DNA of 5,315 nt, taken from the NCBI GenBank assembly GCA_028693695.1, contig JAQUUV010000159.1:1-5315 (forward strand), in the 5' to 3' direction. Of this stretch, positions 1 to 5,315 are shown piece by piece (within the stretch, counting starts at the first letter, position 1; every line of letters starts with the position of its first letter). The translations under genes were made by a program, and so were the position numbers. Source of the stretch: Syntrophomonas sp. (GTDB lineage: Bacteria > Bacillota > Syntrophomonadia > Syntrophomonadales > Syntrophomonadaceae). The notes under the pieces were generated by a model that saw only the letters and a list, made by a program, of their open reading frames with translations, did no database searches and was not told the origin of the DNA.

Positions 1-17
1 ATTTCAGCATAGCTGTA

Positions 18-23
18 TATACT
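18..23 (+). promoter_or_regulatory. Possible -10 element (TATACT) for the SIR2 gene
   Basis: TATACT matches the TATAAT consensus at five of six positions and lies 27 bases before the preferred ATG, giving a short leader that would include the GGAGG site. The matching -35 box would fall outside the window, so it cannot be tested. A chance match in AT-rich sequence is quite possible. Confidence 0.25.
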
Positions 24-40
24 AGCCTTAAAGCCATCAT

Positions 41-45
41 GGAGG
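41..45 (+). promoter_or_regulatory. Shine-Dalgarno GGAGG deciding the SIR2 gene start
   Basis: GGAGG ends five bases before the ATG at 51, a workable spacing. The in-frame ATG at 39 overlaps this site and has no purine-rich site before it. The site therefore favours translation from 51, removing four residues (MEDA) from the longest reading frame. Confidence 0.75.
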
Positions 46-50
46 ATGCC

Positions 51-875
51 ATGTCCCGATTCGTCCCCGAACTTTCAGAATTGTTAAAGGAAAATAAGGT
101 CATCCCTTTCATCGGTGCGGGCTTCTCCGAAGGCTGCGGTTGTCCATCCAGTCATTCCTTGGCTCAGCAGCTTTCAATACGCTTTCAATTAGTAGATGAA
201 GGCCTGTCAATGGGTAATGATGTAGACCTGCTGCGTTTGGCAGAATATCTGAAAATTATTCAAGGTGGTGATATATCCGCTGTTCTTCATCATATCCATC
301 TTATTTTGGATGACGATGGGGTTGATGTGTCCCAATCATATCCGCACCTGCTTTTAGCCCAGCTAGGGGTGCCGATTATTTACACTACTAATTATGATCG
401 CTTGATAGAACGGAGCTTTGAGCACCTGGCTATTCCCTACCAGACAGTCGTCAGCACTGAAGATATTATTAAAATAGCAGATTCAAATACTACGCAAATA
501 GTTAAATTTCACGGTTCTCTGGAACAGGAAGGATCCATTGTACTTACAGAATCGGACTATTATAAAAGGCTAGAGTTCGTTACCCCTATTGACATTAAAC
601 TTAGAGCCGATGCCTTGGGCAAGAGCCTTCTATTTATGGGTTACAGTTTTTCTGATTTTAACGTCCGTTATTTATGGTTTAAACTCCGCCATATGATAGA
701 GGGAATCAATGCAAGCCAGGTGCCGAATTCTTTCATTTTACTCTTTCAGCCAGACCAGATTACGGCAACGCTTCTTAAACATATGGGAATTATCCCGATC
801 GACCTTTCACCTTATGAGGGACAAGCAAAAACAGAAAAGCTCTGTTCTTTTCTAAAAGAACTTCTGCCTATTTAA
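51..875 (+). CDS. Stand-alone SIR2-like (SIR2_2 type) domain protein, probable NAD+-binding/NADase effector
   Basis: A 274-residue protein that is almost entirely one SIR2-like Rossmann domain. Visible motifs (numbering from the ATG at 51): GAGFS at 22-26 followed by GCP (the NAD-binding loop), TTNYD at 112-116 with the conserved Asn and Asp, KFHGS at 152-156 containing the catalytic-type His, LTESDYY near 165-171, and GYSFSD at 197-202 near the C-terminal side of the fold. This order matches SIR2_2-type domains of bacterial defence NADases (Thoeris ThsA, DSR, SIR2-HerA, SIR2-APAZ) more than deacetylase sirtuins. The two CxxC pairs of a zinc ribbon are missing; the only close cysteines (29 and 31) sit in the nucleotide loop. 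There is no signal peptide, no membrane segment and no second sensor domain, so an activator or partner would have to be a separate protein. The start at 51 is chosen for its GGAGG site; 39 is the alternative. The gene is convergent with the pyrophosphatase gene and shares its terminator. The SIR2-like fold is well supported; NADase activity and a defence role are inferred. Confidence 0.86.
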   Translation: MSRFVPELSELLKENKVIPFIGAGFSEGCGCPSSHSLAQQLSIRFQLVDEGLSMGNDVDLLRLAEYLKIIQGGDISAVLHHIHLILDDDGVDVSQSYPHLLLAQLGVPIIYTTNYDRLIERSFEHLAIPYQTVVSTEDIIKIADSNTTQIVKFHGSLEQEGSIVLTESDYYKRLEFVTPIDIKLRADALGKSLLFMGYSFSDFNVRYLWFKLRHMIEGINASQVPNSFILLFQPDQITATLLKHMGIIPIDLSPYEGQAKTEKLCSFLKELLPI

Positions 876-884
876 CTCCGACTT

Positions 885-928
885 AAAAAAGACCTCACAA
901 CTTGAAATGTTGTGAGGTCTAATTTTTT
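885..928. terminator. Bidirectional rho-independent terminator between convergent genes
   Basis: A 12-bp perfect stem (890-901 paired with 909-920) encloses a 7-base loop. It is followed by TTTTTT (923-928) on the plus strand and preceded by AAAAAA (885-890), which reads as a U-tract on the minus strand. It can end both the SIR2 transcript, whose stop is ten bases before the A-tract, and the pyrophosphatase transcript arriving from the right. Confidence 0.93.
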
Positions 929-958
929 ACAGCTATTTTCTTTAGCTATAGTTGTTCT

Positions 959-3403
959 CTACTCGCCGCTTGGGATTCTCATTCCGTAGAATGAACGCCA
1001 CACGAAGAATAGAGCAACAAGTAAGAAAGCGCCGCCTACATAGGGAGCTATATCTCTGAATGCTTCAGAGATGGCGATTTCCATAGCTAGCAAACCGAAT
1101 AGGGTTGTGAACTTAATGATAGGATTCAAGGCTACCGAAGAAGTATCTTTGAAAGGATCACCTACAGTGTCGCCTACTATTGAAGCTTCATGTAGCGGGG
1201 TACCCTTTTCTTTTAAATCTACTTCTACAACTTTTTTAGCATTATCCCAACATCCACCAGCATTGGCCATGAAGACAGCCTGGAACAAACCAATTACCGC
1301 AATAGATATCAGATAAGCCACAAAGAAAGCAACTGGTGCATTGCTGCCCTCGCTAGGAGCCGAAAGGCATGCAAACGCCATAGCAAATGAGAAGATAGCA
1401 ATAAAGATATTAAACATACCAGCCTGAGCGTACTGGGTACAGATTTTTACCACTTCTTTGGATTTCTCTGTATTGGCTTTTACGTTGGCAGCTTCCTCAA
1501 GATTAATATTATCTTTAATATAGGCAACCGCTCTGTAGGCTCCGGTGGTAACGGCCTGGGTGGAAGCACCGGTGAACCAGTAAATTACTGAACCTCCGCA
1601 CAGGAATCCTAAAATCGTATAGGGATTCAGCAACGTAAGTATAGTAGCCGGATCAACCCCTAACACGTTCTTGATAACCAAAATTAGCGAGAATATCATG
1701 GTTGTAGCCCCAACAACTGCTGTACCTATTAATACCGGTTTGGCTGTTGCTTTAAAGGTATTTCCTGCGCCATCATTGGCTTCAAGATAGTACTTGCCTT
1801 TTTCAAAGTCTGGTTTGAAACCAAATTCTTTTTCGATCTTTTTGTCGATGCCTTTTATTTCTTCAATCAGAGAAAGTTCATAAATGGACTGGGCATTATC
1901 GGTAACCGGACCATAGCTGTCAACCGCAATAGTCACAGGTCCCATACCCAACATTCCGAAAGCTATCAGACCAAAAGCAAATACGGAAGGGTATATCATG
2001 ATTTCGGCCGTAATAGGCAGGCTGGCATAATAACCGCCAAACATAATGCCTACGAAAACCATCCCGATCCAGAAGGCGCTGAAATTACCGGCTACCAGAC
2101 CAGACAGGATATTTAATGAAGCTCCGCCTTCTCTTGAGGCTTTAACAACTTCTGCTACATGCAATGAACTGGGGCTGGTAAATACTTTGACAAACTCCGG
2201 AATCAAGGCTGCGGCCAGAGTACCGAAACTCATTATAATGGCCAGCGTAGACCAGAACGGAGTCAGAGTGTTCTCTGCGCCTGCGCCAGGTCCCACTATA
2301 TAATAGGTAAGTGCGAAGGTGACCAGAATGGAAACTATCGAGGTAATCCATACCAGACTGGTAAGGGGTGCTTCGAAGTCGAAATCGTCTTTACTGCCAT
2401 ATTTAGCCTGGCTGTAGGTTCTATTGATATAGAAGGAAACGACTGAGCTAATAACCATCAATACACGGATGGCAAATATCCAGGTAAGTAGAGTGGTTTG
2501 CAGGGCTGGGGCCACTGCTAAGACGATGAAGGTAACCATCGCCACTCCGGTAACACCATAGGTTTCAAAACCGTCTGCAGTCGGTCCTACGCTATCACCA
2601 GCGTTATCCCCAGTGCAATCGGCAATAACACCAGGATTACGAGGATCGTCTTCCTTTATACCAAAGGCGATTTTCATTAGATCGGCGCCAATGTCAGCGA
2701 TTTTGGTGAATATACCACCCGCAATACGCAATGCACTGGCTCCCAGGGATTCACCTATGGCAAAGCCTATGAAGCTGGCTCCTGCCAGGTCACGAGGAAC
2801 ATATAGCAATATTATCAACATCATGATTAGTTCAACGCAGACTAATAGCACCCCGATGCTCATCCCTGCATCGAGGGCAATGTTTAAGAGCTTGAGCGGT
2901 TTTCTTTCTAATGAGGTAAATGCCACCCGGCTGTTGGCCAGGGTGTTCATACGGATGCCATACCAGGCCACACTGTATGAACCTAAAATACCGATTACAG
3001 TCCACATTAGAATGAACAATACTGAACCCATTGGCATTTTCTGCAGGAAACCAAAGTAGAAAGCTATACATGCACCGATAAAGGCAAATAGAATCGCAAG
3101 AAATTTACCCTGCTGAATTAGATAAGTCTTACAGGTCTCATAAATAGTTTGCGACACATCCAGCATGGACTGATGGGCTACAAGTTTTTGAACCTTCGTA
3201 AACTGATAAAAACCAAATAACATACCCAATATGCAGACTCCGATTCCCCATAGAAGCAGATTATTTTGAGCTGAGCTCAGATTCGGAATTACTAGATTAG
3301 CCTCACTAGCAACCGCCAGTGCTGGCGAAAGCAACAACATAGCAAAGCTCAGTAGACCACCAAACAATGCCTTCCCTGCTTTATTGTTAAGTACAAAATC
3401 CAT
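959..3403 (-). CDS. hppA: Membrane-bound ion-pumping pyrophosphatase (divergent, probably K+-independent H+-PPase)
   Basis: This integral membrane enzyme of 814 residues hydrolyses pyrophosphate to two phosphates and uses the energy to pump H+ (or Na+) out of the cytoplasm. Family motifs are all present: IADIGAD (235-241), EDDPRNP (251-257), GDNAGDSVGPTAD (265-277) followed by FETY with Glu280, VDSYGPVTDNA (494-504), GNTFKATAK (547-555), GGCWDNAKK (716-724) and VGDTVGDPFKD (743-753). These supply the Asp/Lys residues that bind Mg-PPi. Lys551 occupies the position where K+-independent enzymes have Lys and K+-dependent ones Ala. The segment between DNA (502-504) and GNT (547-549) is about a dozen residues longer than I recall for canonical enzymes, and several motifs (CTGDNAGDSVGPTADG, SSVALNP) depart from the common sequence. 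The N-terminus (K8, K11, hydrophobic 12-31, then AVASEA) looks like a signal peptide or an extra helix ahead of the usual 16 membrane segments. These traits fit the divergent Na+-inhibited H+-PPase clade described from Chlorobium and Cellulomonas. The ATG has an AAGGAAG site (3416-3422) 12 bases upstream, rather long spacing. Pumped ion and clade are inferences. Confidence 0.96.
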   Translation of the reverse strand: MDFVLNNKAGKALFGGLLSFAMLLLSPALAVASEANLVIPNLSSAQNNLLLWGIGVCILGMLFGFYQFTKVQKLVAHQSMLDVSQTIYETCKTYLIQQGKFLAILFAFIGACIAFYFGFLQKMPMGSVLFILMWTVIGILGSYSVAWYGIRMNTLANSRVAFTSLERKPLKLLNIALDAGMSIGVLLVCVELIMMLIILLYVPRDLAGASFIGFAIGESLGASALRIAGGIFTKIADIGADLMKIAFGIKEDDPRNPGVIADCTGDNAGDSVGPTADGFETYGVTGVAMVTFIVLAVAPALQTTLLTWIFAIRVLMVISSVVSFYINRTYSQAKYGSKDDFDFEAPLTSLVWITSIVSILVTFALTYYIVGPGAGAENTLTPFWSTLAIIMSFGTLAAALIPEFVKVFTSPSSLHVAEVVKASREGGASLNILSGLVAGNFSAFWIGMVFVGIMFGGYYASLPITAEIMIYPSVFAFGLIAFGMLGMGPVTIAVDSYGPVTDNAQSIYELSLIEEIKGIDKKIEKEFGFKPDFEKGKYYLEANDGAGNTFKATAKPVLIGTAVVGATTMIFSLILVIKNVLGVDPATILTLLNPYTILGFLCGGSVIYWFTGASTQAVTTGAYRAVAYIKDNINLEEAANVKANTEKSKEVVKICTQYAQAGMFNIFIAIFSFAMAFACLSAPSEGSNAPVAFFVAYLISIAVIGLFQAVFMANAGGCWDNAKKVVEVDLKEKGTPLHEASIVGDTVGDPFKDTSSVALNPIIKFTTLFGLLAMEIAISEAFRDIAPYVGGAFLLVALFFVWRSFYGMRIPSGE

Positions 3404-3457
3404 TTTTACGAATCACTTCCTTAAAATGTTTTACTAAGATCGACCCGATGCTCTATC

Positions 3458-3517
3458 ACATTAGAATAGGTATGAAAGCTTTACAAATAGCCTTCATACC
3501 TATTGCCCTAATAATGT
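3458..3517. repeat. 60-base imperfect inverted repeat upstream of the pyrophosphatase gene
   Basis: The inner arms 3465-3480 (AATAGGTATGAAAGCT) and 3489-3504 pair over 16 positions with one mismatch, around an 8-base loop TTACAAAT. Outer arms 3458-3463 (ACATTA) and 3512-3517 (TAATGT) extend the pairing by six more base pairs beyond an asymmetric internal loop (one base against seven). There is no T-run on either side, so it is not an intrinsic terminator. It could be an operator, an RNA hairpin in the pyrophosphatase leader, or a dispersed palindromic repeat. Confidence 0.8.
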
Positions 3518-3552
3518 CGACATAAGCAAGGTCTATCCGTTTTATGTAGCAC

Positions 3553-3590
3553 GGGGGCTAAGACGACCTACCCCCAGATAAATGTGGTAG
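3553..3590 (-). other. Two mutually exclusive hairpins in the presumed pyrophosphatase leader
   Basis: On the minus-strand RNA, GGUAG (3572-3568) can pair with upstream CUACC (3590-3586). Alternatively GGGGGUA (3575-3569) can pair with downstream UA-(G)-CCCCC (3560-3553, one bulged base). The two helices share bases, so they cannot coexist. This resembles the switching layout of some leader RNAs, but I recognise no known riboswitch consensus and see no U-tract after the second helix. The short stems may be coincidental. Confidence 0.35.
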
Positions 3591-3678
3591 TTAATTCCAG
3601 GTCACAAACAATAAATATATCTATGGCAAAAACTAAAGAGAATTAAAAGGTGGCCTGCATGACAGGTTTATTATGCAA

Positions 3679-3909
3679 TTATGCGCTTAGCATGGCCACT
3701 AGCAATGTGAATAATAAAAAGAAGGCGGCCAGATAAGCTGTAATCTTTGCAAACAGTTCATCCACACCTTTTTTCTTGCCGAAAATCATATCGGCTCCTC
3801 CAGCTATACTGCCAGATAACCCTGCGCTCTTGCCTTCTTGCATGAGTACTGTGAAGATTAGCCCTAGAGCACAAATAACCTGTAGCACAAGAAATATTAT
3901 TTTAACCAC
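3679..3909 (-). CDS. secG: Preprotein translocase subunit SecG
   Basis: A 76-residue protein with the typical SecG layout: an N-terminal membrane helix (about 3-22), a conserved cytoplasmic segment, and a second membrane helix (about 54-75). The cytoplasmic segment contains VLMQEGKSAGLSGSIAGGAD (about 21-40) followed by FGKKKG and an LFAKIT-like stretch, the hallmark of bacterial SecG. SecG joins SecY and SecE in the inner-membrane channel and assists SecA-driven protein export. The length is normal for Gram-positive SecG. The start codon is GTG, chosen because an AAAGGAGG site lies seven bases before it. The gene follows eno by 84 bases, an order common in Clostridia, and has its own promoter in that gap, so it can be expressed from that promoter and possibly by read-through from eno. 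Confidence 0.96.
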   Translation of the reverse strand: MVKIIFLVLQVICALGLIFTVLMQEGKSAGLSGSIAGGADMIFGKKKGVDELFAKITAYLAAFFLLFTLLVAMLSA

Positions 3910-3916
3910 CTTTCAA

Positions 3917-3924
3917 CCTCCTTT
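3917..3924 (-). promoter_or_regulatory. Strong Shine-Dalgarno (AAAGGAGG) supporting the secG GTG start
   Basis: On the minus strand AAAGGAGG ends seven bases before the GTG at 3909. It is a near-complete anti-16S match and fixes the start, although the codon is not ATG. Confidence 0.9.
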
Positions 3925-3946
3925 CAATCCATCTTCTCAAAGCCGC

Positions 3947-3975
3947 ATTATATTCTACCACAACTTTGTCGTAAA
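3947..3975 (-). promoter_or_regulatory. Sigma-A type promoter for secG
   Basis: On the minus strand a perfect TATAAT -10 box (3952-3947) follows TTTACG (3975-3970, four of six matches to TTGACA) at a spacing of exactly 17 bases. Initiation would fall near 3940, leaving a leader of about 30 bases containing the Shine-Dalgarno. The spacer includes ACAAAGTTGT, a small 4-bp inverted repeat of unknown meaning. No clear eno terminator precedes the promoter. Confidence 0.7.
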
Positions 3976-3993
3976 TTTCAAGATTTGAGGGAC

Positions 3994-5283
3994 TTATTTG
4001 CCTAGATTATAAAAAACTCCCTTGCCTCGATAGATCGAAAAAACATCTAGTTCTTCTTCAATTCTAAGCAAACGGTTATATTTGGCGATTCGGTCAGTTC
4101 TAGCTGGTGCTCCGGTTTTTATTTGACCCGCGTTGACCGCTACGGCAACATCGGCCATGGTAGAATCCTCAGTTTCGCCGGAACGGTGGGAGATAACACA
4201 GGTATATCCATTCTTTCTAGCCATTTCAATGGTATCCAGGGTTTCGGTCAGCGTTCCGATCTGGTTTAACTTGATAAGAATACTATTGCATATTCCTTCT
4301 TTTATACCTCGGGCCAATCTCTCCGTATTGGTTACGAACAGATCATCGCCTATGAGTTGAACACTTGCACCTAGACGTTCAGTAAGCTTCTTCCAACCTT
4401 CCCAATCATCTTCGCCCAGGCCATCTTCTATGGTTATCAAGGGATATTTGCTGACCAAGCCAGCATAATATTCCACCATCTCATCGGAACTCAGGATCAT
4501 GTTATTGCTGGCCAGGTGATATTTGCCATCATCCTTGAGCAATTCAGTGGCCGCTACATCAATGGCCAGGAAAATATCCTTCCCGGCTACATAACCGGCT
4601 TTCTCGATGGCTTCCAGGATTACATCGAGGGCCGCTTCATTAGAGGGCAAATTGGGGGCAAAGCCGCCCTCGTCACCTACTGAAGTAGCTAGTCCTTTAT
4701 CAGAAAGCACTTTTTTCAAGGCATGGTACACTTCAACTCCCATGCGCAGGCCTTCTGCAAAGCTCGGTGCGCCAGCGGGGACTACCATAAATTCCTGAAT
4801 GTCTACATTATTATCGGCATGTTTACCGCCATTTAGAATGTTCATCATGGGCACGGGAATCTCTTTGGAATTGACTCCGCCGATATACTGATAGAGGGGC
4901 AATTCCAGATAGGCTGCTGCTGCTCTCGCTGTGGCCAGGGATACTCCGAGAATTGCATTAGCTCCCAGCTTGCTCTTATTGGGAGTGCCATCCAGATCTA
5001 TCATCAAAGCATCTATGTCGATTTGCCGCACCGCTTCCATCCCTATTACTTCCGGCGCGATGATCTCATTTACATTATTAACCGCTTTGAGAACTCCTTT
5101 ACCTCCATAACGAGCTGGATCTCCATCTCTCAATTCTACCGCTTCGTGGGCTCCGGTGGATGCCCCCGAGGGAACAATGGCGGTTCCCATCGTACCATCT
5201 TCCAATATAACCTCCACTTCCACAGTAGGGTTCCCCCTGGAATCTAAAACCTCGCGAGCAAATACATCAACAATTGTACTCAT
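3994..5283 (-). CDS. eno: Enolase (phosphopyruvate hydratase)
   Basis: A complete 429-residue cytoplasmic enolase that interconverts 2-phosphoglycerate and phosphoenolpyruvate in glycolysis and gluconeogenesis; the length is standard for bacteria. The N-terminal domain includes SRGNPTVEVEV (15-25) and the mobile loop PSGASTGAHEAVELRDGD (38-55). The barrel domain has HADNNVDIQEF with His155 and Glu164, DEGGFAPN with Glu205 (general acid), Mg-binding Asp242 (AIDVAATE), Glu286 (TIEDGLGEDDW) and Asp313 (GDDLFVTN). Catalytic-base Lys338 lies in LIKLNQIGTLTET, and the phosphate-binding SHRSGETED (365-373, with Arg367 and Ser368) is followed by Lys389 in QIKTGAP. No expected active-site residue is missing. 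The ATG start is preceded eight bases upstream by AAGGGAG (5292-5298 on the complementary strand). Any partner upstream, often phosphoglycerate mutase in Firmicutes, is beyond the window. Confidence 0.98.
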   Translation of the reverse strand: MSTIVDVFAREVLDSRGNPTVEVEVILEDGTMGTAIVPSGASTGAHEAVELRDGDPARYGGKGVLKAVNNVNEIIAPEVIGMEAVRQIDIDALMIDLDGTPNKSKLGANAILGVSLATARAAAAYLELPLYQYIGGVNSKEIPVPMMNILNGGKHADNNVDIQEFMVVPAGAPSFAEGLRMGVEVYHALKKVLSDKGLATSVGDEGGFAPNLPSNEAALDVILEAIEKAGYVAGKDIFLAIDVAATELLKDDGKYHLASNNMILSSDEMVEYYAGLVSKYPLITIEDGLGEDDWEGWKKLTERLGASVQLIGDDLFVTNTERLARGIKEGICNSILIKLNQIGTLTETLDTIEMARKNGYTCVISHRSGETEDSTMADVAVAVNAGQIKTGAPARTDRIAKYNRLLRIEEELDVFSIYRGKGVFYNLGK

Positions 5284-5301
5284 TATACAAACTCCCTTCC
5301 T

Positions 5302-5314
5302 TGCGCTGTGCGCA
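5302..5314. repeat. Short GC-rich inverted repeat upstream of the eno ribosome binding site
   Basis: TGCGC and GCGCA form a 5-bp stem around a 3-base loop (TGT) just before the eno Shine-Dalgarno. There is no U-tract within the visible sequence. It may be part of the end of the preceding gene or of the eno leader; the window edge prevents a decision. Confidence 0.3.
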
Positions 5315-5315
5315 T

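Larger units (their letters stand above)
3404..3678. other. 275-base intergenic region between secG and the pyrophosphatase gene
   Basis: No convincing protein or tRNA gene lies here; there is no tRNA T-arm consensus. The gap contains the pyrophosphatase Shine-Dalgarno (3416-3422), a 60-base inverted repeat (3458-3517), a 10-base palindrome around GTCGAC (3514-3523), and a segment at 3553-3590 with two competing hairpins. I found no strong terminator just after secG: only a 4-bp CCTG/CAGG stem with a broken T-rich tail. Minus-strand promoter candidates are weak: TTGTAA with a 15-base spacer to TCTAAT inside the inverted repeat, and TATATT at 3614-3619 with a poor -35. The pyrophosphatase gene may therefore be read from secG or from an unrecognised promoter. 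Confidence 0.6.

Noticed and set aside
39..50. Upstream ATG at 39 as the SIR2 gene start
   Set aside because: No ribosome binding site precedes it, whereas the in-frame ATG at 51 has GGAGG at five bases; the upstream ATG overlaps that site.
2613..3059. 148-codon plus-strand open frame within the pyrophosphatase gene
   Set aside because: It is opposite a region encoding strongly conserved catalytic motifs; its composition is that of an antisense shadow, and no start signal was found.
3458..3517. Inverted repeat as ends of an insertion sequence or as a CRISPR repeat
   Set aside because: The arms are only eight bases apart with no transposase, no flanking target duplication and no tandem repetition.
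3623..3646. Seven-codon plus-strand frame MAKTKEN in the secG-pyrophosphatase gap
   Set aside because: No convincing ribosome binding site and too short to support; it resembles nothing beyond a generic start.
3404..3678. Fluoride riboswitch controlling the pyrophosphatase (enolase and PPase are fluoride-sensitive)
   Set aside because: The biological link is tempting, but the minus strand lacks the GGNGATGG...TGATG core and the expected pseudoknot arrangement.
3404..3678. tRNA gene downstream of secG, as in some bacteria
   Set aside because: No GGTTCGAATC-like T-arm, cloverleaf or CCA-adjacent acceptor stem on either strand.
3659..3736. A 25-codon plus-strand reading frame with an AGGTGG site, antisense to the secG 3' end
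   Set aside because: Most of it is antisense to the conserved secG coding sequence, the product has no recognisable feature, and such short frames arise by chance.

Overview
The window carries four protein-coding genes. Three read leftward on the minus strand: enolase (eno), the preprotein translocase subunit SecG (secG), and a membrane-bound proton/sodium-pumping pyrophosphatase (hppA-like). One reads rightward on the plus strand: a compact SIR2-domain protein at the left edge. The eno-secG pairing, strong AAGGAGG-type ribosome binding sites, a GTG start for secG and a moderate GC content (mid-40s by eye) point to a Gram-positive anaerobe of the Clostridia, perhaps a syntrophic or otherwise energy-limited lineage that uses pyrophosphate. 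This assignment is an inference, not a database result.

Layout, left to right: 1-50 is a truncated upstream region with a possible -10 element and a clear Shine-Dalgarno for the SIR2 gene. 51-875 (+) encodes the SIR2-like protein. 885-928 is a near-perfect bidirectional intrinsic terminator that separates it from the convergent pyrophosphatase gene. 959-3403 (-) encodes the 814-residue pyrophosphatase. 3404-3678 is a 275-base gap containing a 60-base imperfect inverted repeat and a G/C-run segment able to form two competing hairpins, but no RNA gene that I recognise. 3679-3909 (-) is secG. 3910-3993 holds its Shine-Dalgarno and a convincing sigma-A-type promoter. 3994-5283 (-) is a complete enolase, and its Shine-Dalgarno lies in the last 32 bases.

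Functionally, eno (lower glycolysis/gluconeogenesis), secG (Sec channel) and the pyrophosphatase (PPi hydrolysis coupled to ion pumping) are housekeeping or energy genes. The pyrophosphatase is the most distinctive of them: it keeps the catalytic aspartates and a K+-independence lysine, but departs from the usual family sequence and has a signal-like N-terminal extension, resembling the described divergent, Na+-regulated H+-pumping clade. The SIR2 protein is the only accessory-looking gene. It has the NAD-pocket and catalytic motifs of the SIR2_2-type NADase domains found in antiphage systems and lacks a zinc ribbon. Any partner would lie to the left of the window, so no complete defence system can be demonstrated here.
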